From the NCBI GenBank assembly GCA_900549775.1, contig URPR01000023.1:1-13192 (forward strand): a stretch of 13,192 nt of DNA, given 5' to 3'. Under the pieces are notes generated by a model. The model had not been told where the DNA came from. It searched no databases and was given only the letters and a program-made list of their open reading frames with translations. Positions 1 to 7,500 of this stretch are shown piece after piece. This DNA is from an uncultured Oscillospiraceae bacterium. GTDB taxonomy: Bacteria > Bacillota > Clostridia > Oscillospirales > Acutalibacteraceae. Position numbers and translations under genes: made by a program. Position 1 is the stretch's first letter. Each line of letters begins with the position of its first letter.

Positions 1-100
1 CTAAAACCCGAAGATTTGAATTTATTTGCTTAACTGCTTCTCTATACGCTTTTTCTCCCTCAAGTTTTATCGTCCCTCCGAATGTTTTTGAACATGCCAT
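1..100 (-). CDS. Phage tail tape measure protein, N-terminal fragment (runs off the window)
   Basis: Only the first 33 codons are inside the window. The protein begins MACSKTFGGTIKLEGEKAYR and continues with EAVKQINSNLRVL. The GTIKLEGEKxYRxAxxxINSNLRVL pattern is what I know as the amino end of long tail tape measure proteins of Firmicute siphophages, which set tail length and occupy the tail lumen. The start is well fixed: GGAGGTG lies on the minus strand about eight bases before the ATG. A second, damaged copy of the same start lies near 10010-10100, so two related prophages contributed to this locus. The identification rests on a short N-terminus only. Whether the gene is full length cannot be seen. 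Confidence 0.6.
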   Translation of the reverse strand, partial: MACSKTFGGTIKLEGEKAYREAVKQINSNLRVL

Positions 101-107
101 AAAATTT

Positions 108-114
108 CACCTCC
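108..114 (-). promoter_or_regulatory. Ribosome binding site of the tape measure gene
   Basis: GGAGGTG on the minus strand, seven bases before the ATG at 100. It fixes the start of the partial gene. In the damaged second copy near 10091-10100 the same place reads GAAGATG, so the ribosome site there has been lost. Confidence 0.7.
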
Positions 115-120
115 ACTTTT

Positions 121-150
121 AATATGTGCAACATTAATATCGCACATATT
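121..150. repeat. Perfect 9-base inverted repeat upstream of the tape measure gene
   Basis: AATATGTGC (121-129) and GCACATATT (142-150) are exact reverse complements separated by 12 AT-rich bases. The element sits just upstream of the tape measure ribosome site. It could be an operator or a weak hairpin. It has no U-run and so is not a good terminator. Confidence 0.45.
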
Positions 151-209
151 GGGTATTTAAGATAATTATAATAAGGATTTGTCATATTAGGCTTGAACAA
201 AGTGAAAAG

Positions 210-231
210 CCAGCCGTTTTGAAACGGCTGG
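210..231 (-). terminator. Intrinsic terminator after the LRR gene
   Basis: CCAGCCGTTT (210-219) pairs with AAACGGCTGG (222-231), a GC-rich 10-base inverted repeat. On the minus strand it is followed by CTTTTCACTTT. It lies about 36 bases past the stop of the LRR gene. A second small hairpin, CATGAC (244-249) with GTCATG (257-262), stands between the stop and this terminator. Confidence 0.7.
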
Positions 232-266
232 TTTATGCTTTTGCATGACTTTCGATGTCATGTCTT

Positions 267-2837
267 TTAATCAGTTAAAATTGTATAACAAAATCTTTTC
301 CTTTTTATGCAAACTTCCAAAAACAACCCGGAGGTTATTAACATAGCTGTAGACATTAAAACCGTGCTCATACTATTGTCGCCAGTTTTCACTTGATTTG
401 CTAAATATTTACTGTTGTCTGTACTTTCACCTGAGTTTGTTGAGTCCATACTTTCAACTTGCTGTGCAATCAATGCAGCTCTTTCTTCGTCCGTTAACTT
501 GTCAATCATAGCGTAAGGTGAGAAATGGTTTTTCCACATTACTAAATATTTTTTGCCGTTCATTTCTACCACCTCTTCGTCAAATTCTTGGTCATCACCA
601 TTTTGAACCAAAATCATTTCAAGATCACTTTCGTCCCAACCCTCCGGAATTTCGTACATCATATAAACTGAGTCAAGTGGACCCTCTTTAGTTTCCTCAT
701 TAACCTTCGGACGTACTTCAAAGAAATTTATATGTTCTATGGGATAATCACCATCAAGCAGGCTCATCAATTCATTGTAACGTGCTAAACCTTCTTTAAC
801 ATACGTGACTGATATGCCCAAAACATCGCTGTCGTTTTTCTTTAACACTCTAAGAGGGTCTAGTAAAAATACTCTCAATGTTTTGCCACCAACATCAACG
901 GTTGTTTCTGCCGCTAAACCATTACGCTCACAATAAAGGTAAATTTTCTCCTTATCTGGCATAAAAATCTGAGTGGCCATGTTACCCCTCTTGAAGTCTT
1001 TCCAGTATACGTACCCACAGTCTGCGCACGTACACTTTGTACCACCTAGTTTGTCTTCTGTTGGGTCAAAAATGACCTCAGAAAAACTATGCGAAGCTTT
1101 GTCTGTCTCCTTTTTACATATGCTGCATACTTTCCAATGCTTGTCATTATCGTGTTCCCATTTAGACTTGTGTCCTTCTTTATCTCGCTCTGCTCCACAA
1201 TCTGTGCATTCATGCCAGTGATGAGTGCCATCGCTGCTCCATACTTGGGAAAAAGTATGATCATTTTCGTTTTGTTTTTGTTTACATGTTGTACATTCTT
1301 CCCAGTGCTTGCCCTCATCGCTTTTTTGCTCAAAAGTGTGTTGGTCTACATTTTGCTTTTCATAACAAGCACTGCATTCATGCCAGTGATGAGTGCCATC
1401 GCTGTTCCATTCCGGAGAAAATTTATGTCCTGCTTTTATAATCTCCTCTTTCATTGCTCCGCATTTATTACATGTGTAACTTTTAGTTCCATCTTTTGTA
1501 CATGTAGGCTCTGTTGTGAAGGTTCCAGCATCCCAGTCATGTGTTATCGTAACTTCTTTTTCCAACCCATCGGTTTTGTTATCGATTATCTCGTATCCGT
1601 CTCCCATTGCATCACATTTGATGGTGACGTTTTCTGAAGTGTTAACTAGTTTTACTTTTGTGCGAGATCCGTCTTGCTGATCATGCACGTCATATGCTAT
1701 TCTTGCCGTTTCACTGGGGACTTTTGCATCTACAAGGTCTAGTCCTCTCTTATAAAAAAAGGTTTCTAAGCTGTTGCATCTTTCGAATGCTCCGATTCCA
1801 ATAGAAGTAACACTTTTCGGAATGGTTACAGAAGTTAAGCTGGTGCAGTCCCCGAATGCAACGTTCCCAATAAAAGTAACAGTTTCAGGAATGGTTACCG
1901 ATTTCAAACTGGTGCAGCCATTGAATGTGCCCACGTCAATAACCTCAACACCAGCAGGAATGGTTACTGATTCCAAACTGGTGCAGTATTGGAATGCATC
2001 GTATCCAATAGAAGTAACACTGCTAGGAATAATTGCAGAAGTTAGTTTTCTGCATCCTGCGAATGCTCTGCTTTCAATTTTAGTAACATTTTCAGGAATG
2101 GTTACCGATTGTAAGTTGCTGCAGTCCCAGAATGCATAGGCTCCAATAGAAGTAACACCTTTAGGAATGGTTACAGAAGTTAAGTTATCGCATCCTTCGA
2201 ATGCTTTCTTTCCAATATAAGTAACATTTTCAGGAATTGATACTTCACCGCTTGCCTTTTTACCATCAATTAAAATTTTATTTACTACAACCAATGGGTT
2301 TTCATTTTGTTTTTTTTCTAACCAAGGGGTATTATAAAATACTTTGCCACCAAAATAATTAACACTTTCAGGAATGGCTACTAATTCCAAACTGGTGCAG
2401 TTTTGGAATGCCTCGTCTAGAATAGAATTAACACCTTTAGGAATGGTTACCGATTTCAAACTGGTGCAGTTTTCGAATGCACTGTATCCAATAGAAGTAA
2501 CACCTTCAGGAATGGTTATCGATTCCAAACTGGTACAATTTGGAAATACATTGTATCCAATATAAGTAACACCTGATTCAATTATAACAGATTTGATATT
2601 CTTGATATGTCCATACCACGGTGTTGTATTAGGATAAGAGTAATCTTTTATTCTGCCCGAACCAGAAATGGTTAATGTGCCAGACTCATCATCAAATGCC
2701 CATTTAACACTATTTTCGTTGCCTCCCACCCCGCAGTTGCCGCTTTTTGCTTCCCCCTCTGCTGCCCACGCAACGTGTGGAATAGATAAGTTTATTACCA
2801 GCAAAGCCAAAAGCAAGCATAAAATTTTCTTTTTCAT
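267..2837 (-). CDS. Secreted BspA-like leucine-rich-repeat surface protein with Cys-rich repeats and a sortase-type tail
   Basis: An 856-residue exported protein. Residues 1-26 form a signal peptide (MKKK, hydrophobic core, probable cut after AWA). A short N-terminal region (WAFDDESGTLTISGSG, then PWY) is typical of BspA-like proteins. Roughly a dozen LRR_5 units follow (about 85-355), with the pattern SVTIPxxVTSIGxxAFxxCTSL. Residues 433-612 contain several CxxC units built on HHWHECxxC or KHWxxC, resembling small zinc-ribbon repeats. The C-terminus has VKTGD at 816-820, a hydrophobic stretch and a KRKR end, which fits a non-canonical sortase signal. BspA-like proteins are known from host-associated bacteria and bind host matrix or other cells; the partner here is unknown. 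The start is supported by AAGGGGAG seven bases upstream. It has its own promoter and terminator, and lies between phage remnants on the same strand, so it is probably an insertion or phage cargo. Confidence 0.9.
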   Translation of the reverse strand: MKKKILCLLLALLVINLSIPHVAWAAEGEAKSGNCGVGGNENSVKWAFDDESGTLTISGSGRIKDYSYPNTTPWYGHIKNIKSVIIESGVTYIGYNVFPNCTSLESITIPEGVTSIGYSAFENCTSLKSVTIPKGVNSILDEAFQNCTSLELVAIPESVNYFGGKVFYNTPWLEKKQNENPLVVVNKILIDGKKASGEVSIPENVTYIGKKAFEGCDNLTSVTIPKGVTSIGAYAFWDCSNLQSVTIPENVTKIESRAFAGCRKLTSAIIPSSVTSIGYDAFQYCTSLESVTIPAGVEVIDVGTFNGCTSLKSVTIPETVTFIGNVAFGDCTSLTSVTIPKSVTSIGIGAFERCNSLETFFYKRGLDLVDAKVPSETARIAYDVHDQQDGSRTKVKLVNTSENVTIKCDAMGDGYEIIDNKTDGLEKEVTITHDWDAGTFTTEPTCTKDGTKSYTCNKCGAMKEEIIKAGHKFSPEWNSDGTHHWHECSACYEKQNVDQHTFEQKSDEGKHWEECTTCKQKQNENDHTFSQVWSSDGTHHWHECTDCGAERDKEGHKSKWEHDNDKHWKVCSICKKETDKASHSFSEVIFDPTEDKLGGTKCTCADCGYVYWKDFKRGNMATQIFMPDKEKIYLYCERNGLAAETTVDVGGKTLRVFLLDPLRVLKKNDSDVLGISVTYVKEGLARYNELMSLLDGDYPIEHINFFEVRPKVNEETKEGPLDSVYMMYEIPEGWDESDLEMILVQNGDDQEFDEEVVEMNGKKYLVMWKNHFSPYAMIDKLTDEERAALIAQQVESMDSTNSGESTDNSKYLANQVKTGDNSMSTVLMSTAMLITSGLFLEVCIKRKRFCYTILTD

Positions 2838-2905
2838 AAAAAACTCCCCTTCAAAATTTTTACAAAAGTAGAAATTTAGTATAAAATAATTCTTTATTTA
2901 ATTAA

Positions 2906-2934
2906 ATTATAGTTTATTACTTATAATATTTCAA
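2906..2934 (-). promoter_or_regulatory. Sigma-A-type promoter of the LRR gene
   Basis: On the minus strand TTGAAA (2929-2934) is followed after exactly 17 bases by TATAAT (2906-2911). This would start transcription near 2899, about 60 bases before the LRR start codon. The promoter lies over the last codons of the remnant reading frame that ends at 2917, so it either arrived with the LRR gene or arose at the junction. Confidence 0.7.
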
Positions 2935-3108
2935 CTTTTCGAGAAATTTTTTCACGATTTCTATGAAACTGAAAAGTCTGCTGATTCCGTATAAAAAATT
3001 GGGATTTTCGTTTTCCCTGGCCTCCGTCAGGTAACTATTTACACTGCAATAATTTGCATCGAATGCTTTGTTCCATCCTAGGTCAACGCTGAAATATTTA
3101 TACTCTGC
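2917..3108 (-). pseudogene. Unidentified coding remnant, C-terminal end
   Basis: A 63-codon open frame without a start codon reads protein-like (it contains VDLGWNKAFDANYCSVNSYL and later ENENPNFLYGISRLFSF) and ends in a lysine-rich helix at the stop at 2917. Further upstream on the same strand, other frames give plausible pieces, VYNTLNEYEQSINISALT and GAEPELALRIDDFYRIFENV, so this looks like one gene broken by frameshifts. I do not recognise the family. It sits directly downstream of the TerL fossil on the same strand, so a phage origin is likely but not shown. Confidence 0.35.
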
Positions 3109-3210
3109 TCATATTCGTTTAACGTGTTATATACGGGTCACGCAACCGCATACATTTTCAAAAATTCTGTAAAAATCATCAATGCGAAGTGCCAGCTCGG
3201 GCTCCGCACC

Positions 3211-3567
3211 AACACGAAAATGGCTGCAAGCGTAAAGGTCTTAAAACTTTTCCTCACGATTTCTAAAACAACAGTCTCATATATCCTACGGTTAGGATTT
3301 TCTTAGCGAACAACACAAAGTGCAGCTACATATAAAATCCATTGATAACCGCATAAGCACTCATAAATGCTGTTTCCGGTTTTAAGGCCTCGGGGCATTA
3401 CAAGCAATTTTAAAACATCATCAAATTGACTCAGTTTTTGCTAATCTAGAAAATATCTTTCATCTTTTCCTTCACAGATTTTTAGAAACTTCTCGCACTG
3501 TTTCATAACATATTTAGGCGTTGGTATTTCATTTTTTACAAATTTGTCCGCGTAAGTATAGCTTTAA
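3211..3567 (-). pseudogene. Fossil of the large terminase (TerL) N-terminal third
   Basis: This stretch matches bases 10845-11203 nearly base for base by eye. It covers about residues 2-123 of the large terminase encoded there, ending just after the Walker-A-like segment. It is dead: in-frame stops occur at 3441-3443 (GAT-TAG-CAA where the other copy has GAT-GAA-CAA) and at 3303-3305 (CGC-TAA-GAA where the other copy has CAC-CGG-GAA). The start codon region is also missing. Beyond 3211 the similarity stops abruptly. Large terminases drive phage DNA packaging. The decay by point mutation shows this copy has long been free of selection. Confidence 0.85.
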
Positions 3568-3586
3568 TGGACAGCAAGCTATCCTT

Positions 3587-3797
3587 TCATCGCACACAAA
3601 GTTCATTTTTAAACCCTGAAACATCGCCCGCATTGCACTCTAACCGCGAGCCGTTAAACTTTTGATTTTCAGTAATCTTAACTCGCGGCGCGTCCTCATG
3701 GATTCCGTGCCCTGAAAGGAAATCAAGTAATGGATAGACTCACCACCATTTTGCCAATTTCAAAGTGTTGTGATTATTTTCATTAGCGTTGCAACAC
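3587..3797 (-). pseudogene. Fossil of the P27-family small terminase 3' end, with an extra open tail
   Basis: Bases 3708-3797 match 11217-11306, the 3' end of the intact small terminase gene, with scattered changes and a one-base deletion. In the intact copy the gene ends LLDLLSGRTK and overlaps TerL. Here the frame LLDFLSG runs on through about 39 codons (HGIHEDAPRVKITENQKFNG and onward) to a stop at 3587. The added 140 bases between the TerS and TerL fossils have no counterpart in the other copy. I do not recognise the added peptide. The fossil appears to lack the 5' part of TerS. Confidence 0.75.
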
Positions 3798-4015
3798 GGC
3801 ATTGTCTATCTTTCTTTGCAATTGGTTTCTTCTTGCAAACATAATCATCTTCACGTATCTTGACAAAATATCTACAGCGGTGTGGCATTCTCTTATCTCA
3901 CTTTTATATCCCCTTAAAGTTTTATTGCAAAGACTTTATAGCATTGGAAAGCAATGTCCCGAACGCTACCCGCTTGCATTATCATAATCTCACTTCCTAA
4001 ACCTGCGCATGAAAA

Positions 4016-4044
4016 ATCACACTCTACTTTCATTAAAGTGTGAT
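4016..4044 (-). terminator. Orphan intrinsic terminator facing left
   Basis: ATCACACT (4016-4023) and AGTGTGAT (4037-4044) form a perfect 8-base stem. On the minus strand the hairpin is followed by TTTTTC, the usual arrangement of a rho-independent terminator. No intact minus-strand gene lies upstream of it before the coiled-coil gene, so it may be a leftover of prophage transcription. Confidence 0.5.
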
Positions 4045-4269
4045 CATCCCATTATTAATTGGAAAACTGTCCATACTATCATTTTATAATAAAACTTAGG
4101 GGAATTATAGCAAATTTAATCATTTAATTTCATGTTTCCTTATTTTGTGTATTATTTATATAAAATCTGCAAAAAGTCTCTGCTATACATGTGCGTATGT
4201 GTATCGTGCCGAATAACAAAAATTACAAATTCAATTTATGTAAAATATAGAGAATTTTGAGAAAATATA

Positions 4270-4298
4270 TTGCATTTTGGAATTAATTGTAACATAAT
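4270..4298 (+). promoter_or_regulatory. Candidate promoter of the coiled-coil gene
   Basis: TTGCAT (4270-4275) and CATAAT (4293-4298) are separated by 17 bases. Transcription would start about 265 bases before the coiled-coil start codon, giving a long AT-rich leader that contains the five-codon frame at 4447. In DNA this AT-rich the match is only suggestive. Confidence 0.3.
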
Positions 4299-4446
4299 GC
4301 AATTATAAGGATATTCGGTGTTTAATAAAAGTCAAAACAATTACTGAATTACTTTAAAAATTTCCATTTTACAATGTTCGCTGAAACTCAAATAAACTTA
4401 ATTATTCCATTTTTAAGATTTAAATCAAGAAAGGAGCTGCATTAAA

Positions 4447-4464
4447 ATGAACAATCTTATGTGA
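4447..4464 (+). other. Five-codon frame MNNLM with a good ribosome site
   Basis: GAAAGGAG followed by ATGAACAATCTTATGTGA encodes MNNLM and stops. The downstream coiled-coil gene begins with the very similar AAGGAGG...ATGAACAACTTT. This may be a leader peptide, or the dead start of a paralogue of that gene. The second reading fits the dead paralogous 3' end found after the gene. Confidence 0.3.
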
Positions 4465-4553
4465 TGTTTTTAAGCTGTTTTATCTAAAAGTTAAATGTAA
4501 AGGAAGTGAGAAAAACATTAATCGTGCAATAAATATAACATAAAATTTAAAAT

Positions 4554-4561
4554 TAAGGAGG
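4554..4561 (+). promoter_or_regulatory. Strong ribosome binding site of the coiled-coil gene
   Basis: TAAGGAGG lies about nine bases before the ATG at 4571. It marks this ATG, and not the earlier ATG at 4447, as the start of the long protein, and suggests high translation. Confidence 0.75.
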
Positions 4562-4570
4562 TATTGTTTT

Positions 4571-7500
4571 ATGAACAACTTTAGTAATCATCTTAAAAAA
4601 TTTTTATCAGTCTTATGTATATTCTCATTATCATCAATAAGTATTACGAACTCGAAGTGCTTTGGAGCTGTGACACCACCTAACTTCGTAATACCAACAC
4701 CAACTGTAACACCAAATATAACAATCGGTGGTGAACCTAGTAATTACTCCATTCTTTTCGATGCGTTTAGACAATTATTTCCAGATCAAGAACCAACTCA
4801 AGAACAACAAACAGCAATGGAAGAAACAGCAAATAGAATAAGGCAAAACAGAGAAGATGCAGTTGCAAGTGAAATTTCAAGAAGAAACGGTGCTCCACAA
4901 GCAGAAGTACCTGCCAACAGACCGGTCGCAGTACAAGCTATACCAGGCGGGTCAGAATTTGAAGTTAACAGCATTATTTCCGATTTATTTAGAAGATTAC
5001 TTGGTGGCAGAGAAGTGAACAGGGGTACCCCTGAAAACGATGCATTAAATAGAGCAATAAATAAAACAAATGAAAAAAGAAAAAAAGCAGTTGCAGCAGT
5101 AACTGCAGAAAGAGATGCAACCCAGCAGGCAGTTGCAGCAGCGAACACAGCAAGAGATAGTGCTATTAGAGAAAGAGACGCAGCTCGGCAGAGAGTTCGA
5201 GAACTAGAGGGCGCAGTTGCAGCAGCAAATGCAGAAAGAGATGCAGCTCGGCAGGCAGCTGCAGATACAACAGAACTAACTAATGCTTTACAAAGAATTC
5301 GTGAGTTAGAAGGTGAAATCACTAGGTTAAATGGTGAAATTGCTAGATTAAATGGCGAAATCACTAGACATCGCTCTGAAGCTGATCATGCTGGTCTTTT
5401 AAATTTGGAAGGAACAAGTGAAGAATTTAGAGCCAATGCTGAAAGAATGCTGGATATCCGAGATCCTCGGATAGGAAATCTGGTTGCACAATTACTCCGT
5501 GCTCAAAATGAACTACGGGCTTTCAAACAATTGAGAGAACTAGAGTTAGAAGAATCAAATAAAGAATTAGAAAAAAAAGTCAATGCCTTAAGACGAATTG
5601 GTAATGAGCTCCAAAGGTTAAAGGAAAGATTAAATCAGCTTGAAAGACAGTTAACACAAGCAGAAGTAACATCAGAGGAAAGAGACAATTTAAGGAGACA
5701 AATATCAACTCTTAAAAGAGAGATACAAGAAAAAGAAGCTGCAAACACACAAGCAACAAGTGAACGCGATAACTTGCTAAATGTAATAGGAGCATTAGAA
5801 ACAGAAATACAAAACTTAAGGGAAAAATTACAGGTTAAAGAAAGACGAATAAATGACGCATTTAAAGAATATGAGAAGCTTTCAGAGATTTTTAATAGAG
5901 AAAGTGAAAGATTAGATCAAGCTAATCTTGATTTGCAAGAAGCAGTGCAAAGACGGGCTGAAGCGGAAAATAGGGCAAATGAGCTAGAAGAAAGTTTTAA
6001 AAGAGCAAGTGCAGAAATGGCTGAACAAGCTCAACAAATAGCTAATCTCCGAGAAGAGTGCATTAGATTAGAAGAAGAACTCACTAGAAATGAAGAAGAA
6101 TTAGCAAATGCTCTTGAGGGCAACAGGGAAGCTGTAGCTGCTTATAGATATGCAATAAGTGCAAAAGCAGCTGCAATAGAAGCAAAGAATGCAGAAATAA
6201 GAGAAAAAGAAGCTAGAATAAGACAATTGGAAACTCAAATAGCAGATTTAAAAAATGAACGCGATAAATGGAAACGTAAAGCAGAACTGGCAGAAGCTGA
6301 AATGAGAAGAGCAAATGAGGAGTTAGAAAAAGTATCTAACAATATTTTAGAAACAGAAAAAACCGCTTTTGATTTAAAGCTTGAGCTAGAGAGAAAAAAG
6401 GCAGAATTAGAATCTGCCAATAAAATAGAAGAAGAAAAAGTTAAAGCCGCAAGGTTAGAAGAACAAAGAAAAGCTCTTGAGGAAAAAACTCGAGCAATCG
6501 CAGAGACTGAAGAAAAAGCTCTTAAGGAAAAAGAACAAGCAATTGCAGCAAAAGAGCAAGAAAAACAACAAGCACTTACAGCAGCTAATGCGGCAGCGGA
6601 AGAAAAGGTTAAAACTGCAAGATCAGAAGAACAAAGAAAAGCTCTTGAGGAAAAAACTCAAGCAGTTAAAGACACGCAGGAAAAAGCTTTTAAGGAAAAA
6701 GAGCAAGCAATTGCAGCAAAAGAGCAAGAAAAACAGCAAGCGCTTGCAACAGCTAATGCGGCTGCAGAAGAAAAGGTTAAAGCTGCAAGAGCAGAAGAAC
6801 AAAGAAAAGCTCTTGAGGAAAAAACTCAAGCAGTTAAAGACGCACATGAAAAAGCTTTTAAGGAAAAAGAGCAAGAAAAACGACAAGCGCTTGCAACAGC
6901 TAATGCGGCAGCGGAAGAAAAGGTTAAAACCGCAAGAGCAGAAGAACAAAGAAAAGCTCTTGAGGAAAAAACTCAAGCAATTAAAGACGCACAGGAAAAA
7001 GCTCTTAAGGAAAAAGAGCAAGCAATTGCAGAAACCGAAGAAAAAGCTAAGAAAGACAAAGCCCAAGCACTTGCAGAGGTCGAAGAAAAGGCTAAGAAAG
7101 ACAAAGCCCAAGCACTTGCAGAAGCTGAAGAAAAAGCTAATAAAGACAAAGCCCAAGCAATTAAAGATGCACAGGAAAAAGCTCTTAATGAAAAAGAGCA
7201 ATTAACTAGAGAAAAAGATGAAGCTAATAATGCAAGACAAATAGCTATACAAGAAAGAATTTCCTCAAATGAAGCTAGACAAAGAGCTGAACAAGCACTT
7301 GCAGCAAAAGAGCAAGAAAAACAACAAGCACTTGCGGCAGCAAACACAGCAAAAAACACAGTTATCGCAGAAAGAGATGCAGCTAGACAGGCAGTTACAG
7401 CAGCGAATGCGGCAAGAGATAGTGCTATTAGGGAAAGAGACGCAACTCGGCAAGCAACTGCGGCAGCAAACGCAGCAAGAGATAGTGCTATTAGGGAAAG

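Larger units (their letters stand above)
3800..4570. other. Gene-free stretch upstream of the coiled-coil gene
   Basis: Bases 3800-3990 keep short open pieces on the minus strand (for example AVDILSRYVKMIMFARRNQL) that look coding but that I cannot assign. Bases 4045-4570 are very AT-rich and hold no convincing gene, only the candidate promoter and the five-codon frame described separately. Confidence 0.5.

Noticed and set aside
1089..1637. Plus-strand open frame of 182 codons opposite the LRR gene
   Set aside because: It is antisense to the Cys-rich repeats. No ribosome site, and the hydrophobic text arises from the complement of polar codons.
3124..3306. Small plus-strand gene
   Set aside because: It lies opposite the TerL fossil, whose identity is clear from the match to 10845-11203.
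3802..3987. Possible transposase remnant (minus-strand piece AVDILSRYVKMIMFARRNQL)
   Set aside because: The resemblance to transposase core segments is too weak and no terminal inverted repeats or target duplication were seen.
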